DNA of 64,000 nt from an uncultured Prevotellaceae bacterium (lineage in GTDB: Bacteria; Bacteroidota; Bacteroidia; Bacteroidales; Muribaculaceae), in the NCBI GenBank assembly GCA_900317835.1, contig ONIL01000009.1, forward strand, positions 18,809 through 82,808, in the 5' to 3' direction. The notes beneath the pieces are model-generated. The model worked only from the letters and a program-made list of their open reading frames with translations, did no database searches and was not told the origin of the DNA. Below are positions 36,803 through 44,871 of the stretch, in pieces (positions within the stretch are counted from its first letter, which is position 1; each line of letters starts with the position of its first letter). A program made the translations under genes and the position numbers.

Positions 36803-37822
36803 GTGACTAACAACAAATACACCAAGGACGACTTCGTTTTCTTCTAGGGGCACACGAACAAGGGTGATGGTGTGACCAAGGCGTGTCTCAGTCAGTGGTA
36901 TCCTTGCTCGTTTACCGTCGACGGACTGACCTATAACTGTGCAGAGCAGTACATGATGGCTGTGAAGGCGCGCATTTTCAACGACGAGCCCATACGCGAG
37001 CAGATTATGCGTGAAACGGACCAGATGACCATCAAGAAACTTGGACGCAGAGTAACGGGCTTTGATGGCGCTATATGGGAAGGTGAGCGTTATGATGTCG
37101 TGTTCAGGGGTAACGAGGCCAAGTTCAGTCAAAATCCACACTTGCAAGAGTTCCTGTTGGGCACCGGGAACAGAATATTAGTTGAAGCGAGCCCCAAGGA
37201 TACAATATGGGGAATCGGTCTTGATGAGTTCAACCCCGATGCTCTTGATCCGAGGAAGTGGTGCGGTAAGAACCTGCTCGGCTTTACCCTTATGGACGTG
37301 CGCCAACGGTTATACGAGGAGCAGGCAAAACAAGAAATGCATGCCCGGTTTGTTAGGTACTACGAGACGGTAGCCGAGCTGCACCAGATGGGCTATGAGC
37401 TGTTCCGTGTGTGCCCGTACATCAGCCCTAACGGCATGTGTTACCGCTGCTGGCTCACGATAAAGAAAAACACGTGGAAGAGGTGCGGCGCATTCTTCAA
37501 CGAGCAGCGCGGGGACGATCAGGCACTATATACCCCCGACTGCACTCTACCATGGGACGACAGCGGCATGACCCCACGTGAGAATGCCGAGAGGATCATC
37601 CAGGAATACCCACGCCTCGCCCGTAACGCCCATGGTAGCGATCCTGAGTATGTGGAGTGGTTCAAACTTGCCCTCGATGAATGCCGCCGGGGACACTACT
37701 TCTACGGCCTCGATGAGTACTTCAACCCGCTGCGTGAAGGACATATCGCCCTGACCGGCGTAGAAGGCCGTGGACTCCCGTTACCACCTCCAGGCGATAG
37801 CGATACCCAATCAGTCTATTAA
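36803..37822 (+). pseudogene. NADAR (YbiA-like) gene interrupted by an amber codon
   Basis: Codons from about 36803 read VTNNKYTKDDFVFF, then TAG (36845-36847), then GHTNKGDGVTKACLSQWYPC and on to the stop at 37822. NADAR proteins normally have FWGH at this point, so a single change of TGG (Trp) to TAG breaks the frame. Downstream all typical features are present: YNCAEQYMMAVKA, IWEGERYDVVF, WGIGLDE and LLGFTLMDVR. A further about 140-residue domain follows (MGYELFRVCPYISPNGMCYR). NADAR enzymes remove ADP-ribose from DNA guanine or act as N-glycosidases, and are linked to phage conflict. A GTG at 36872 could restart translation, but would lack the N-terminal strand. A sequencing error or suppression cannot be excluded. 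Confidence 0.75.
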
Positions 37823-37853
37823 ATGCCCACAGAAGCCACGTATGGGTACAACA

Positions 37854-37880
37854 AAGGCGCACCGTTATTTGATGCGCCTT
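37854..37880. terminator. Hairpin between convergent genes
   Basis: AAGGCGCA (37854-37861) pairs with TGCGCCTT (37873-37880) around an 11-nt loop, between the NADAR gene and the leftward ATPase gene. The T-runs on both sides are weak, so it is a possible bidirectional terminator. Confidence 0.4.
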
Positions 37881-37901
37881 CATTGCGTTGGTAGGAAAGA
37901 A

Positions 37902-39350
37902 TTAGGCTCTGGCTTCTTTGGCAATTCTCTGAACAGTCCTCAAGCTAATCTTAAACTGTTTTGCAATTACAGCCGATTTTACCTTTTGCTCCAACAGCAT
38001 GACAACCTCAGCTTTTTCCTCAGCAGTGAGCGTCCGCTTGGTCTTCTTGGGTCCATCCGTGGTCTTGTTTGACTCTCCATTGCTTGCCTCCGTCTTGTCG
38101 TCCTCCTTGATGGTCTTGGGCTTCTTGGGCAAAGCATTCTTTTCTGGCTTAATTTCGACATGCTCAAAGTGCAGATAACAGTTATCATTATCAAGCTGTG
38201 TCTTAACGTACTTGCATACGAGCACGCCCTCAGGGAAGGGTGCCGGATGTCCTTTCGGCGCTTTCAAGCACTGGATAAATCTGTGATTACCTCCAGGCGT
38301 TCCTTCCATGCGTAGGGCGATAACAGCGCCTGCCTGCTGAACGCCTTTGTCACCACCCTTGATGTGCTCGGTCGTGAGGGGTTTCCAGTCATTAATCTCG
38401 TCGGGGTGAGCCGCAACGATAAATGATAGTGTTACGCTGTTTGCCTTGGCAATCTTCTGTGCATCTTCAAGCCCCTTGATGCATGCCTCATGACTATGGC
38501 CATCAAGCTTTGTCGCAGGATCAACGCAGACAAGCGTGTCGCGCTCCAGTTTGTGGGCTAAACGCTTCACGTGGTCAAGGAAAGCGCTCAAGCTGTTAAC
38601 GCCCAGATCTTCGGGAAGTACCCACTGGATGTTAAGGCCATCGAACACTTTGCCTTTGCCGTACTTACCCTCAAGTTCGTCAGGGAAGTCTTCGATACGG
38701 TAGTACACGACATCCTGCTTGAGCGAAGCACAGCAGCTGTCGGGAAGGAACTCGGCACGCTCACCATTGGCAACCGCCTTGGCGATTTGTAGCAAAAGGG
38801 TGCTCTTACCCACACCACCACCAGCAATCACCAGCGTGATCTGTCCGGGCTTTGCATAGCCGTCAACGAGCCAGGCTTTCGGTCCAAAGCCACTGGGGCG
38901 GGTGAACACGCTAGCGCTCGAGCGAAGGTTGGGAACCGTGTCGAGTGAGGTGTCACCATTGACTTGCTCCTGAGCTGCCTGCTGCGAGAACTCCTGATAC
39001 CTCCGACGTTTCTCAAGATCAATCTCCATCTTCTCGCGATAGAGTTCAGCATCAGCCTTACGCATTCTCTCGTATGCATCTGCCTGGGCTTGGGCCTGAG
39101 CTTCTTTGGTAGCTCTCTCTTCTTCTGCCTTGTGAGTCTCAGTCTCTTGAGCTTTTTCGGCTCTGTAATCCTCTCGCTTCTTATCAGCATTGTCCTGAAT
39201 CTTTGAGTCAATCCAGTTCCCGATACATTTGGCGGCGGCATATGCAAGTCCTGTTACGGCTGCAAGAGCACCTGCGATACCGATAACCTTACCGGGATTC
39301 TTACAATTCTCGATATCCCGAAAACTTCTAAAAAAATTTCTAATACTCAT
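37902..39350 (-). CDS. AAA_25 (RepA-like) ATPase with N-terminal membrane helix and C-terminal HTH
   Basis: The start at 39350 (MSIRNFFRSF) is preferred over an upstream extension, giving 482 residues. Residues about 22-42 are hydrophobic (VIGIAGALAAVTGLAYAA). A long charged coiled coil (Glu/Ala/Lys-rich, about 50-130) follows, then a RecA-type ATPase with Walker A GGGVGKST (about 175-182) and TLVCVDPATKL as Walker B. At the end is a helix-turn-helix (KSAVIAKQFKISLRTVQRIA). RepA-like hexameric helicases of this family, next to a DUF3853 gene, are standard in Bacteroidetes mobilisable elements and probably serve their replication. The membrane segment and coiled coil are odd for a replication helicase. 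The gene follows the DUF3853 gene by 92 bp. Confidence 0.75.
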   Translation of the reverse strand: MSIRNFFRSFRDIENCKNPGKVIGIAGALAAVTGLAYAAAKCIGNWIDSKIQDNADKKREDYRAEKAQETETHKAEEERATKEAQAQAQADAYERMRKADAELYREKMEIDLEKRRRYQEFSQQAAQEQVNGDTSLDTVPNLRSSASVFTRPSGFGPKAWLVDGYAKPGQITLVIAGGGVGKSTLLLQIAKAVANGERAEFLPDSCCASLKQDVVYYRIEDFPDELEGKYGKGKVFDGLNIQWVLPEDLGVNSLSAFLDHVKRLAHKLERDTLVCVDPATKLDGHSHEACIKGLEDAQKIAKANSVTLSFIVAAHPDEINDWKPLTTEHIKGGDKGVQQAGAVIALRMEGTPGGNHRFIQCLKAPKGHPAPFPEGVLVCKYVKTQLDNDNCYLHFEHVEIKPEKNALPKKPKTIKEDDKTEASNGESNKTTDGPKKTKRTLTAEEKAEVVMLLEQKVKSAVIAKQFKISLRTVQRIAKEARA

Positions 39351-39442
39351 TGTTTTTCTACTATTATTTGTTTTAATTTTGTTTTTAATAGCGCCGCTCA
39401 ATTCTGGCCAGAGGAGCGGCACTTGTCCGGACGAAAACGGCG

Positions 39443-39829
39443 CTAGGCCGTGAGACCAGTGTGACGATTTGCCTTCAAAGAACTCTTACCTTTCGGCTTA
39501 CACTGCCAGCGAATACCCTCGCTTGCCTGGATTTGCTCCAGAACAAGGTCGTAGTCGAACAGCAGGACACGATCGGCACGGATGACAGCCGGGGCATGAA
39601 TGGTACCGTTCTCAAGCCAGCGGCTGATTGTCGAGGTCGACACGGTGAGCGCCGAAGCAATCTCTTTCTTACCGTGCAGGATCCTCTTCTCCTTGTGTTC
39701 GGGCATGTCACGCAACGTGGCCTGTTGAACCGCGCTGCCTATGAGGTCGAACAACTCCTGGCCCGTCATGTCAATGACGCGCTTGTTGAGGAGTTGCTCG
39801 ATGCTTATGTCGCTGTTATTCAATTTCAT
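39443..39829 (-). CDS. DUF3853-family helix-turn-helix protein of an integrative element
   Basis: A 128-residue protein starting MKLNNSDISIEQLLNKRVID, with the family hallmark VIDMTGQELFDLI. A MerR/excisionase-like helix-turn-helix follows (KKEIASALTVSTSTISRWLE), then a short wing. DUF3853 proteins are common in Bacteroidetes integrative elements next to the RepA-like helicase, where an excisionase or regulatory role is assumed. The -7 box at 39835-39842 lies so close to the ATG that the transcript would begin at or next to the start codon. If that is wrong, Met20 (VIDMTG) is the alternative start. Confidence 0.7.
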   Translation of the reverse strand: MKLNNSDISIEQLLNKRVIDMTGQELFDLIGSAVQQATLRDMPEHKEKRILHGKKEIASALTVSTSTISRWLENGTIHAPAVIRADRVLLFDYDLVLEQIQASEGIRWQCKPKGKSSLKANRHTGLTA

Positions 39830-39834
39830 GGGGG

Positions 39835-39842
39835 CAAAGGTA
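39835..39842 (-). promoter_or_regulatory. Bacteroidetes -7 box (TACCTTTG) abutting the DUF3853 start codon
   Basis: Read leftwards, TACCTTTG is followed by five C and then the ATG. With the usual 4-8 nt from the -7 box to the start of transcription, the mRNA would be leaderless or nearly so. Confidence 0.5.
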
Positions 39843-40272
39843 CGAAGACCTCAATAATGACCTATTTTTACCGTACGATTGGGCCTGAGTTGTACGGTTT
39901 TTGGGGATTTGTTTTTGAGATATGTGTTTTCAGGATGCTTTCAGGGTCGCTTATTTTGCACCTATGCCACCGTACGCTGGCGTGTTTTCCAGAGACAAAG
40001 ATATAGCCTTATTGGATTACTACAAAATACCTTAGTGTTATTAATTGTCTTTGTCGTACAGGTAAGAGTATGTTGTACGGAAAATCAACGATGACGAATA
40101 TACTTGTCCGCTTTTTATTGATTGGACATAAATGCGCGCGCACGTACGTACTATACATTATTGAGCATGTATGCTATGATAACGATGGAGATTGTTCTGG
40201 GCATTAGTGGGAGCGTGTTCACAGTCTTCGTTTTTATCATAATGGTGGTATTCTCCAGCCTTGGGTACGGGC
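39843..40272. other. 430-bp gap with repeated CCGTAC half-sites
   Basis: No gene is convincing. ACCGTAC (39870-39876) and GTACGGT (39892-39898) form an inverted pair with a 15-bp spacer. Further copies are ACCGTACG (39969-39976), CGTAC (40056-40060) and GTACGG (40075-40080), and a run GCACGTACGTAC begins near 40139. They lie upstream of the DUF3853 and RepA-like genes, where an origin with iterons or an operator would be expected. This is a pattern seen by eye; its significance was not computed. Confidence 0.45.
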
Positions 40273-40298
40273 AAAAAAAAGCCGGGTATCGCCCCGGC
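40273..40298 (-). terminator. Rho-independent terminator of the 200-residue gene
   Basis: On the leftward strand GCCGGG-GCGATA-CCCGGC (40298 to 40281) is followed by eight T (40280 to 40273). It sits 13 bp past the stop of the gene ending at 40311. Confidence 0.8.
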
Positions 40299-40310
40299 AC
40301 TAATCCTCTA

Positions 40311-40913
40311 TCATATACTAATAAACTGTCTCTTTATATCATTATAGATGTGTTTTAAATTGTTCATGTCTACTGATTGCAACTCGCTGCCGTCAATAAG
40401 ATACAAATCGGTATCAAGATGAGCGAACCGGTAAAGTCTATCAGATGTCTTATAGCACTTGCGTTTAATCTCACTATCTTCTTTTGTCTTTCTCTCAACG
40501 GAAGACTTATGCAATGAAGCACGTCTCACGCGATTAGGGCAGATAGCATTGATTGCATCACAATAGTAGTTAAGTGTTATACTGCGCTTAGAGCCGTTTT
40601 TATCGATAAAATGATAATTGAGGCCTTCAAGTACGTTGAATGCGAAGCGGTAGTAGGTAATCTTTGCAGATCGTTTTCCCACATTGATTGCTTTCATGAT
40701 GTCAGCAACCCCCTTGTCTTCATATTCTATCACTTTTTGAAAAACATCTGGACTTAACTCTCTCTTCGGATTCTGGTCAATAGTCCGGAACTGAAATATC
40801 TTGCCTTTGTCATTTACCTTGACTTGTTGCAATCGTCCATTCAGGGCTATCTCCGGGTCGCCATTTATTGACTTAAGGGCAGATACTAATTCTTCCCATG
40901 TGATTTCAACCAC
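40311..40913 (-). CDS. Unknown 200-residue protein of the mobile element
   Basis: Not recognised. The protein starts MVEITWEELVSALKSINGDP and is rich in basic and aromatic residues, with a possible helical DNA-binding portion (VADIMKAINVGKRSAKITYY). There is no signal peptide or membrane helix. It is flanked by a strong terminator and, just upstream of its ATG, by a 10-bp inverted repeat (40915-40972), so it may control its own expression. It lies between the RepA-like genes and the tmRNA, close to the right edge of the accessory island. Confidence 0.55.
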   Translation of the reverse strand: MVEITWEELVSALKSINGDPEIALNGRLQQVKVNDKGKIFQFRTIDQNPKRELSPDVFQKVIEYEDKGVADIMKAINVGKRSAKITYYRFAFNVLEGLNYHFIDKNGSKRSITLNYYCDAINAICPNRVRRASLHKSSVERKTKEDSEIKRKCYKTSDRLYRFAHLDTDLYLIDGSELQSVDMNNLKHIYNDIKRQFISI

Positions 40914-41289
40914 GAAGAAACGATGTGATCAGTGATCATTCCTTGCTATATATAGTTGGGTTATCGTTTCTTGGCAATCTTTTATTTATATAGGCAGTTC
41001 GGCGGTTTTAAAGGGTGAGTGTTGCGGCGGATAAATCATACTTTCTTCAATCTTATAAACAGTAAATTCCTGTTTCATACAATCCTATGACTAGCAACAT
41101 CCATGCCAAGTATTTCGGCTGTCAATTTTTGTTATGTAATGTCAGTGAGGGTGCAACACAGTGACTATTTTGGTAGGTTATATAGCGCATTCGGACTGAC
41201 AAAGTGACTTGGCACGTGACAGATTTTACACATGTCGTTGAGTTGTCAATGTCGCTAAAGGGGAGGGGATACAAATGGGGGTACATATT
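40914..41289. other. 376-bp gap at the island edge, with a strong inverted repeat
   Basis: AAGAAACGAT (40915-40924) and ATCGTTTCTT (40963-40972) are perfect 10-bp inverted copies directly upstream of the leftward gene. Between them lies TGATCAGTGATCA (40926-40938). The rest has no gene and no recognisable motif except two near-copies of GGGTACA-like sequence at about 41269-41287. The region probably contains the junction of the accessory island with the core genome. Confidence 0.45.
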
Positions 41290-41327
41290 TTATAAAAAAT
41301 TATAAGTCGCTGATTTTCAGCGACTTA
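41290..41327 (-). terminator. Terminator of the tmRNA gene
   Basis: A perfect stem TAAGTCGCTGA/TCAGCGACTTA (41303-41313 with 41317-41327) with a 3-nt loop. Read leftwards it is followed by a T-rich tail (TATAATTTTTTAT). Confidence 0.75.
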
Positions 41328-41339
41328 TTTTTAGTTTTG

Positions 41340-41736
41340 TGGAGCTGGAGGGGTTTGAACCCTCGTCCAAACGTGGAACTAATAAGGTTTCTACATGCTT
41401 AGTCCCGGCTTGGTTTTCGACCGAAGGCAGGTCCGGGACGACCAACCGTCGGCTTATCCTCTAAATTTCGGACTTGGCCCGAGGCTTGCCTTGTCCTATC
41501 GCCGATATTCCTGCACCACCGTTTCAACCCGCCTCGGCGCGAGGGCAGTTGGGTGATGTCTCGTCACCGCTCCTTGAGCGATGATAAAGCCGAACTTACT
41601 GTGCTTCGGTTAGGCAGCGAGAGCGTAGTTGTTTTCGCCATTTAATTGTGTCAATGACTGAGATTTAAGAGCATTGCCATTATCGCTCTGCATGCTTGCT
41701 TACCACTTCTACACGCTGTCAAAGCCAGTCAGCCCC
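41340..41736 (-). ncRNA. ssrA: tmRNA (transfer-messenger RNA)
   Basis: The 5' end GGGGCTGACTGG... (at 41736) pairs with the 3' end CAGCTCC (41347 to 41341) to make the acceptor stem, and a T-arm (GAGGGTTCAAACCCCTC) precedes it. The tag reading frame at 41639 to 41610 encodes GENNYALAA and a TAA stop. The CCA end is not encoded. tmRNA rescues ribosomes stalled on broken mRNA and marks the product for proteolysis. A well-formed promoter (TTTG, 19 bp, TACTTTTG) lies upstream and a terminator downstream. This is the first clearly core gene to the right of the island. Confidence 0.95.
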
Positions 41737-41764
41737 AATAGTATGTATCCGTGTAAACGGCCTG

Positions 41765-41795
41765 CAAAAGTACTACAATTATCGTGCCAGACAAA
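41765..41795 (-). promoter_or_regulatory. Promoter of tmRNA
   Basis: Leftwards: TTTG (41795-41792), a 19-bp spacer and TACTTTTG (41772-41765), an ideal Bacteroidetes promoter. Transcription would begin near 41758, leaving a short 5' leader to be removed. Confidence 0.8.
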
Positions 41796-41822
41796 CGTTT
41801 TTGCGCGATTTTTTCAAAAAAG

Positions 41823-42446
41823 TTACTCTTGTTCGGCGGGCTCGTGCCAATAAGGGGAGTGTTCGGGTGTGAAGTTGCCGCTGCTGAGGTAGTTGTAGAT
41901 GTGCAGGCATGCCCATGCGTCGATGGCGGCATAGCTCTGCTGTGCGTCGGTGAGAATGGGGGCTTCCCAGTTGGTGAGTTGCTGCCCCTTGCTGATCTTT
42001 TGCTGGAAGAGGATGGCATAGATCTTCTGTAAACTCATGTCGCTGATGCTGAATTGCTTGACGAGATCTTGTATTTCGATGAATCTTGTGGGTTTGCAGT
42101 CACAGACTTTTGCCAGCTGATGGAAGTCGTCGGTGGTTGACAGGCCGACCTTGATGATGTCCTTGTCCTCGAGGAATTGCTTGAGTGGGGCGGGGATGCC
42201 TATCTTGTTCAGGCGGAAGAGAAAGGCGTCGGTTGGTGTGGAGAGTTGCAGCAGGGCAACCTTGTGGTTCTCGCCCCGCTTGAATGACGGCCGGGTCTCG
42301 GTGTCAAAACCCACTATCGGCGATGTGCGCAGTGCATTGACGGCGCTCTTGACGGCTGAGATGGTGCTGATGACGTGGATGCGTCCGCCAAAGGTGACAA
42401 TGGGCATCTGGTTAATGGCCTTTTTCTCTATTGATACAACGTGCAT
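41823..42446 (-). CDS. RNase D-like 3'-5' exonuclease domain protein
   Basis: A 207-residue DEDDy exonuclease. D48 and E50 are in IVGFDTE, an Asp pair in STTDDFHQL, and the Tyr-Asp motif is in SYAAIDAW. The remainder of RNase D (HRDC domains) is absent, so this is a stand-alone catalytic domain, common in Bacteroidetes. It probably trims RNA 3' ends; a DNA substrate is not excluded. Its promoter lies at 42472-42502 and it follows the RelA/SpoT gene in the same direction with a 100-bp spacer. Confidence 0.8.
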   Translation of the reverse strand: MHVVSIEKKAINQMPIVTFGGRIHVISTISAVKSAVNALRTSPIVGFDTETRPSFKRGENHKVALLQLSTPTDAFLFRLNKIGIPAPLKQFLEDKDIIKVGLSTTDDFHQLAKVCDCKPTRFIEIQDLVKQFSISDMSLQKIYAILFQQKISKGQQLTNWEAPILTDAQQSYAAIDAWACLHIYNYLSSGNFTPEHSPYWHEPAEQE

Positions 42447-42471
42447 GATGCTTGGAAGGTTTTCACGGTGA

Positions 42472-42502
42472 CAAAGGTAGTGCTTTTAGATGAGCGGTGC
42501 AA
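42472..42502 (-). promoter_or_regulatory. Promoter of the RNase D-like gene
   Basis: Leftwards: TTG (42502-42500), a 20-bp spacer and TACCTTTG (42479-42472), about 25 bp before the ATG. Confidence 0.65.
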
Positions 42503-42548
42503 TAAAAATGTGTCAGATTTCAGCTCGGTCATCTTCCCTGTGCTTTGT

Positions 42549-44759
42549 TTACATGCGGTCAACTTGTTTGACTCCCTTGATGTTGAGAATCTTCTTGGAT
42601 AGGTCATCAAGCATCGAGATGTGTGAGACGTTAACGGTGATGTGACCCTCGAATAGCCCCCCCTCGGCTTGTACCGAAATGCCGCGCAAGAGGCAGTCAT
42701 CGGTCTTGTTGATGACTGATGTGATGGATGACACGATGCCAATGTCGTCACGTCCCAAAACCTTGAGCGTGGCGACAAACTGGTTGCCCGTCTTACCTGT
42801 CCAGCGGGTGCGGATGATTCGGTAGGGGTAACGCGTCTTCAGGTGCATCAAGTTCTTGCAATCGCTGCGATGTATCTTGATTGCGCCATCACTGGCAATG
42901 AATCCCACGATGCGGTCCCCCAGGATGGGGTTGCAACAGCGCGCCAACTTGTAGTTGACGCCCTTGACATCCTCGCCAATGGTAAGTATGTCATCGTTGA
43001 AGCGCTCCTGTCGGGCCGTGGATTGCTGCAGGACAAATTCTTCGGCCGTTCCACGGCTGCCAGCCTCGTTTTGTTTCGTGGTGATGGCCTCATACTGCTC
43101 GACAACATCGTTCACATCTATGTCGCCATCCTGGATGGCGGCATAGAACTCGATTGTCGTCTTGTAGCCCATCTTCTTGATGACTCGGGCCAGTGTGGCG
43201 TCGTCGGCTTCAATCTTGCGGTTCTTGAAGCGGCGTTGCAGGGTTTCGCGGGCGAGTTGTGCCTGATGAGCCCGGCGCTCGTTGATGGCGTTCTTGATTT
43301 TGTTTCGGGCTCGGCTTGTGACAGCGATATTCAGCCAGTCGAGGCGAGGTGTCTGGGTGGTAGAGGTGATGATCTCGATGGTGTCGCCACTCTTGAGGCG
43401 GTAGTTTATTTTCTGGTTCTTGCCATCTACCTTGGCGCCCATGCAGGTGCTGCCCACACGGGAATGGATGTGGAAAGCGAAGTCCAGGATGGTGGCTCCT
43501 TGTGGCAGGCGGATGAGGTCCCCCTTGGGCGTGAAGACAAACACCTCGTTGTTATAGAGGTTAGTGTCCATGTTGCGCATGAGGCTCATCTGGCCCTCCT
43601 GGCCGCTGGCCTCGAGCATCTCGCGCACGTCGTTCATCCACTTGTCCACATCGCCGTCGCTCTTGATGCCCTTGTATCGCCAGTGTGCCGCCACACCTCG
43701 TTCGGCTGTCTCATCCATGCGGCGGGTGCGTATCTGGACCTCGACCCACTTGTCCCCGGGTCCGTAAACAGTGATGTGCAATGACTCGTAACCGTTGCTC
43801 TTGGGAATGGTGATCCAGTCCTTGAAACGCGAGGGGTTGGCCTTGTAGATGTCTGTGACGATGGAGTAGGCGAGCCAGCAGGCTCGTTTCTCGTCTCGAG
43901 GCGGGGTGTCCAGAATGATACGGATTGCAAACAGGTCATAGATGCCGCTCAGGTCAACGCCCTGCTTCTGCATCTTTTGCCAGATGCTGTTGATGGACTT
44001 GGTGCGCCCTTTGAGCTCATATTTGAGCCCCTCTTGCTGGAGCCGCTCGTCGATGGGCTTGATAAAGTCCTTGACATACTGGTCACGTTCCTGCTTGGTC
44101 TCGTTCAGGCGGTTGGCGATTTGTGAGAAGACCTTGCGGTTAAGGTACTTGAGCGAGGTGTCCTCGAGTTCCGTCTTGATGGCATATAATCCCAACTTGT
44201 GGGCCAGTGGAGCATAAAGGTACCGTGACTCACTGGCAATCTCGTGGACAAATTTCTCGTTGGGATGATGGTTGATCGCTCGCATGAGTGTCAGGCGGTC
44301 AACCGTCATGATGAGAATGACGCGCACGTCCTCGGCAAACGTCAGCAGCAGTTTGTGAAAGTTCTCGTTCTCGACTGCAGCCTGCTTCTTATATAATGGA
44401 GCCACGTTGAGCAGCCCGTGCACCACACGGGCGATGTCGTCACCAAAGATCGTCCTGATGCGCTCCACGTCGAGGTAGTCGCCACGGCACAGGTTATAGA
44501 TCATCGTGGCGATGGCCATGGTGCGGTCAGGGGCAATAGCCTCGCACAGCGTCTTGGCGGTGTTCAGGTGGCGCATAACAGGGTTTAGGCCGTACTGGTC
44601 GCGGCGGAAGATACCCGCATCGACGATGCCCCGCTCGATAAGGCGGTGCACTGTACTGATGTCTTGCGAGGACAGCTGACCTTCCAGTTTGTCGTTCAGT
44701 TCCTTGACAAGTTTTGGCAGTTGCCTGCGTTCCTCGATAGTGAAGTATTCTTGCGCCAT
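42549..44759 (-). CDS. RelA/SpoT-family (p)ppGpp synthetase with degenerate hydrolase site
   Basis: The start is placed at MAQEYFTIEE (44759); an in-frame GTG at 44786 would add nine residues. The 736-residue protein has the long RSH layout. In the N-terminal HD domain the expected LLHDxxED is replaced by MIYNLCRGD, so the metal-binding His-Asp pair is lost and hydrolysis is unlikely. The synthetase domain keeps the conserved SNGYESLHITVYGP and EVQIRT. TGS (FTPKGDLIRLPQGAT) and C-terminal ACT-like domains (HITVNVSHISMLD) follow. It should make the stringent-response alarmone, with a separate bifunctional enzyme elsewhere in the genome, as is usual in Bacteroidales. The promoter TATTTTTG lies at 44788-44795. 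Confidence 0.9.
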   Translation of the reverse strand: MAQEYFTIEERRQLPKLVKELNDKLEGQLSSQDISTVHRLIERGIVDAGIFRRDQYGLNPVMRHLNTAKTLCEAIAPDRTMAIATMIYNLCRGDYLDVERIRTIFGDDIARVVHGLLNVAPLYKKQAAVENENFHKLLLTFAEDVRVILIMTVDRLTLMRAINHHPNEKFVHEIASESRYLYAPLAHKLGLYAIKTELEDTSLKYLNRKVFSQIANRLNETKQERDQYVKDFIKPIDERLQQEGLKYELKGRTKSINSIWQKMQKQGVDLSGIYDLFAIRIILDTPPRDEKRACWLAYSIVTDIYKANPSRFKDWITIPKSNGYESLHITVYGPGDKWVEVQIRTRRMDETAERGVAAHWRYKGIKSDGDVDKWMNDVREMLEASGQEGQMSLMRNMDTNLYNNEVFVFTPKGDLIRLPQGATILDFAFHIHSRVGSTCMGAKVDGKNQKINYRLKSGDTIEIITSTTQTPRLDWLNIAVTSRARNKIKNAINERRAHQAQLARETLQRRFKNRKIEADDATLARVIKKMGYKTTIEFYAAIQDGDIDVNDVVEQYEAITTKQNEAGSRGTAEEFVLQQSTARQERFNDDILTIGEDVKGVNYKLARCCNPILGDRIVGFIASDGAIKIHRSDCKNLMHLKTRYPYRIIRTRWTGKTGNQFVATLKVLGRDDIGIVSSITSVINKTDDCLLRGISVQAEGGLFEGHITVNVSHISMLDDLSKKILNIKGVKQVDRM

Positions 44760-44787
44760 GATAACCCTATTTGATTGAAAAATCACA

Positions 44788-44795
44788 CAAAAATA
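44788..44795 (-). promoter_or_regulatory. -7 box (TATTTTTG) of the RelA/SpoT gene
   Basis: Leftwards TATTTTTG matches TAnnTTTG. It lies back to back with the promoter of the rightward DUF4301 gene. If used, it implies that MAQEYF at 44759 is the true start rather than the GTG at 44786. Confidence 0.55.
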
Positions 44796-44815
44796 GTCTT
44801 TTTATGGCAAATTGC

Positions 44816-44846
44816 TTGCATGGACGTCTTTAAAAATGTAATTTTG
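44816..44846 (+). promoter_or_regulatory. Promoter of the DUF4301 gene
   Basis: TTG (44816-44818), a 20-bp spacer and TAATTTTG (44839-44846), about 26 bp before the ATG at 44872. Confidence 0.7.
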
Positions 44847-44871
44847 GAGAAAATTTAAACTTTTACAGGAT

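Noticed and set aside
36872-37822. Intact NADAR gene starting at GTG 36872
   Set aside because: The conserved N-terminal strand and the GH motif lie upstream in the same frame beyond a TAG, which shows a broken gene rather than a natural start.
42843-43784. Long rightward frame opposite the RelA/SpoT gene
   Set aside because: It is the antisense of a conserved gene and has no recognisable domain.
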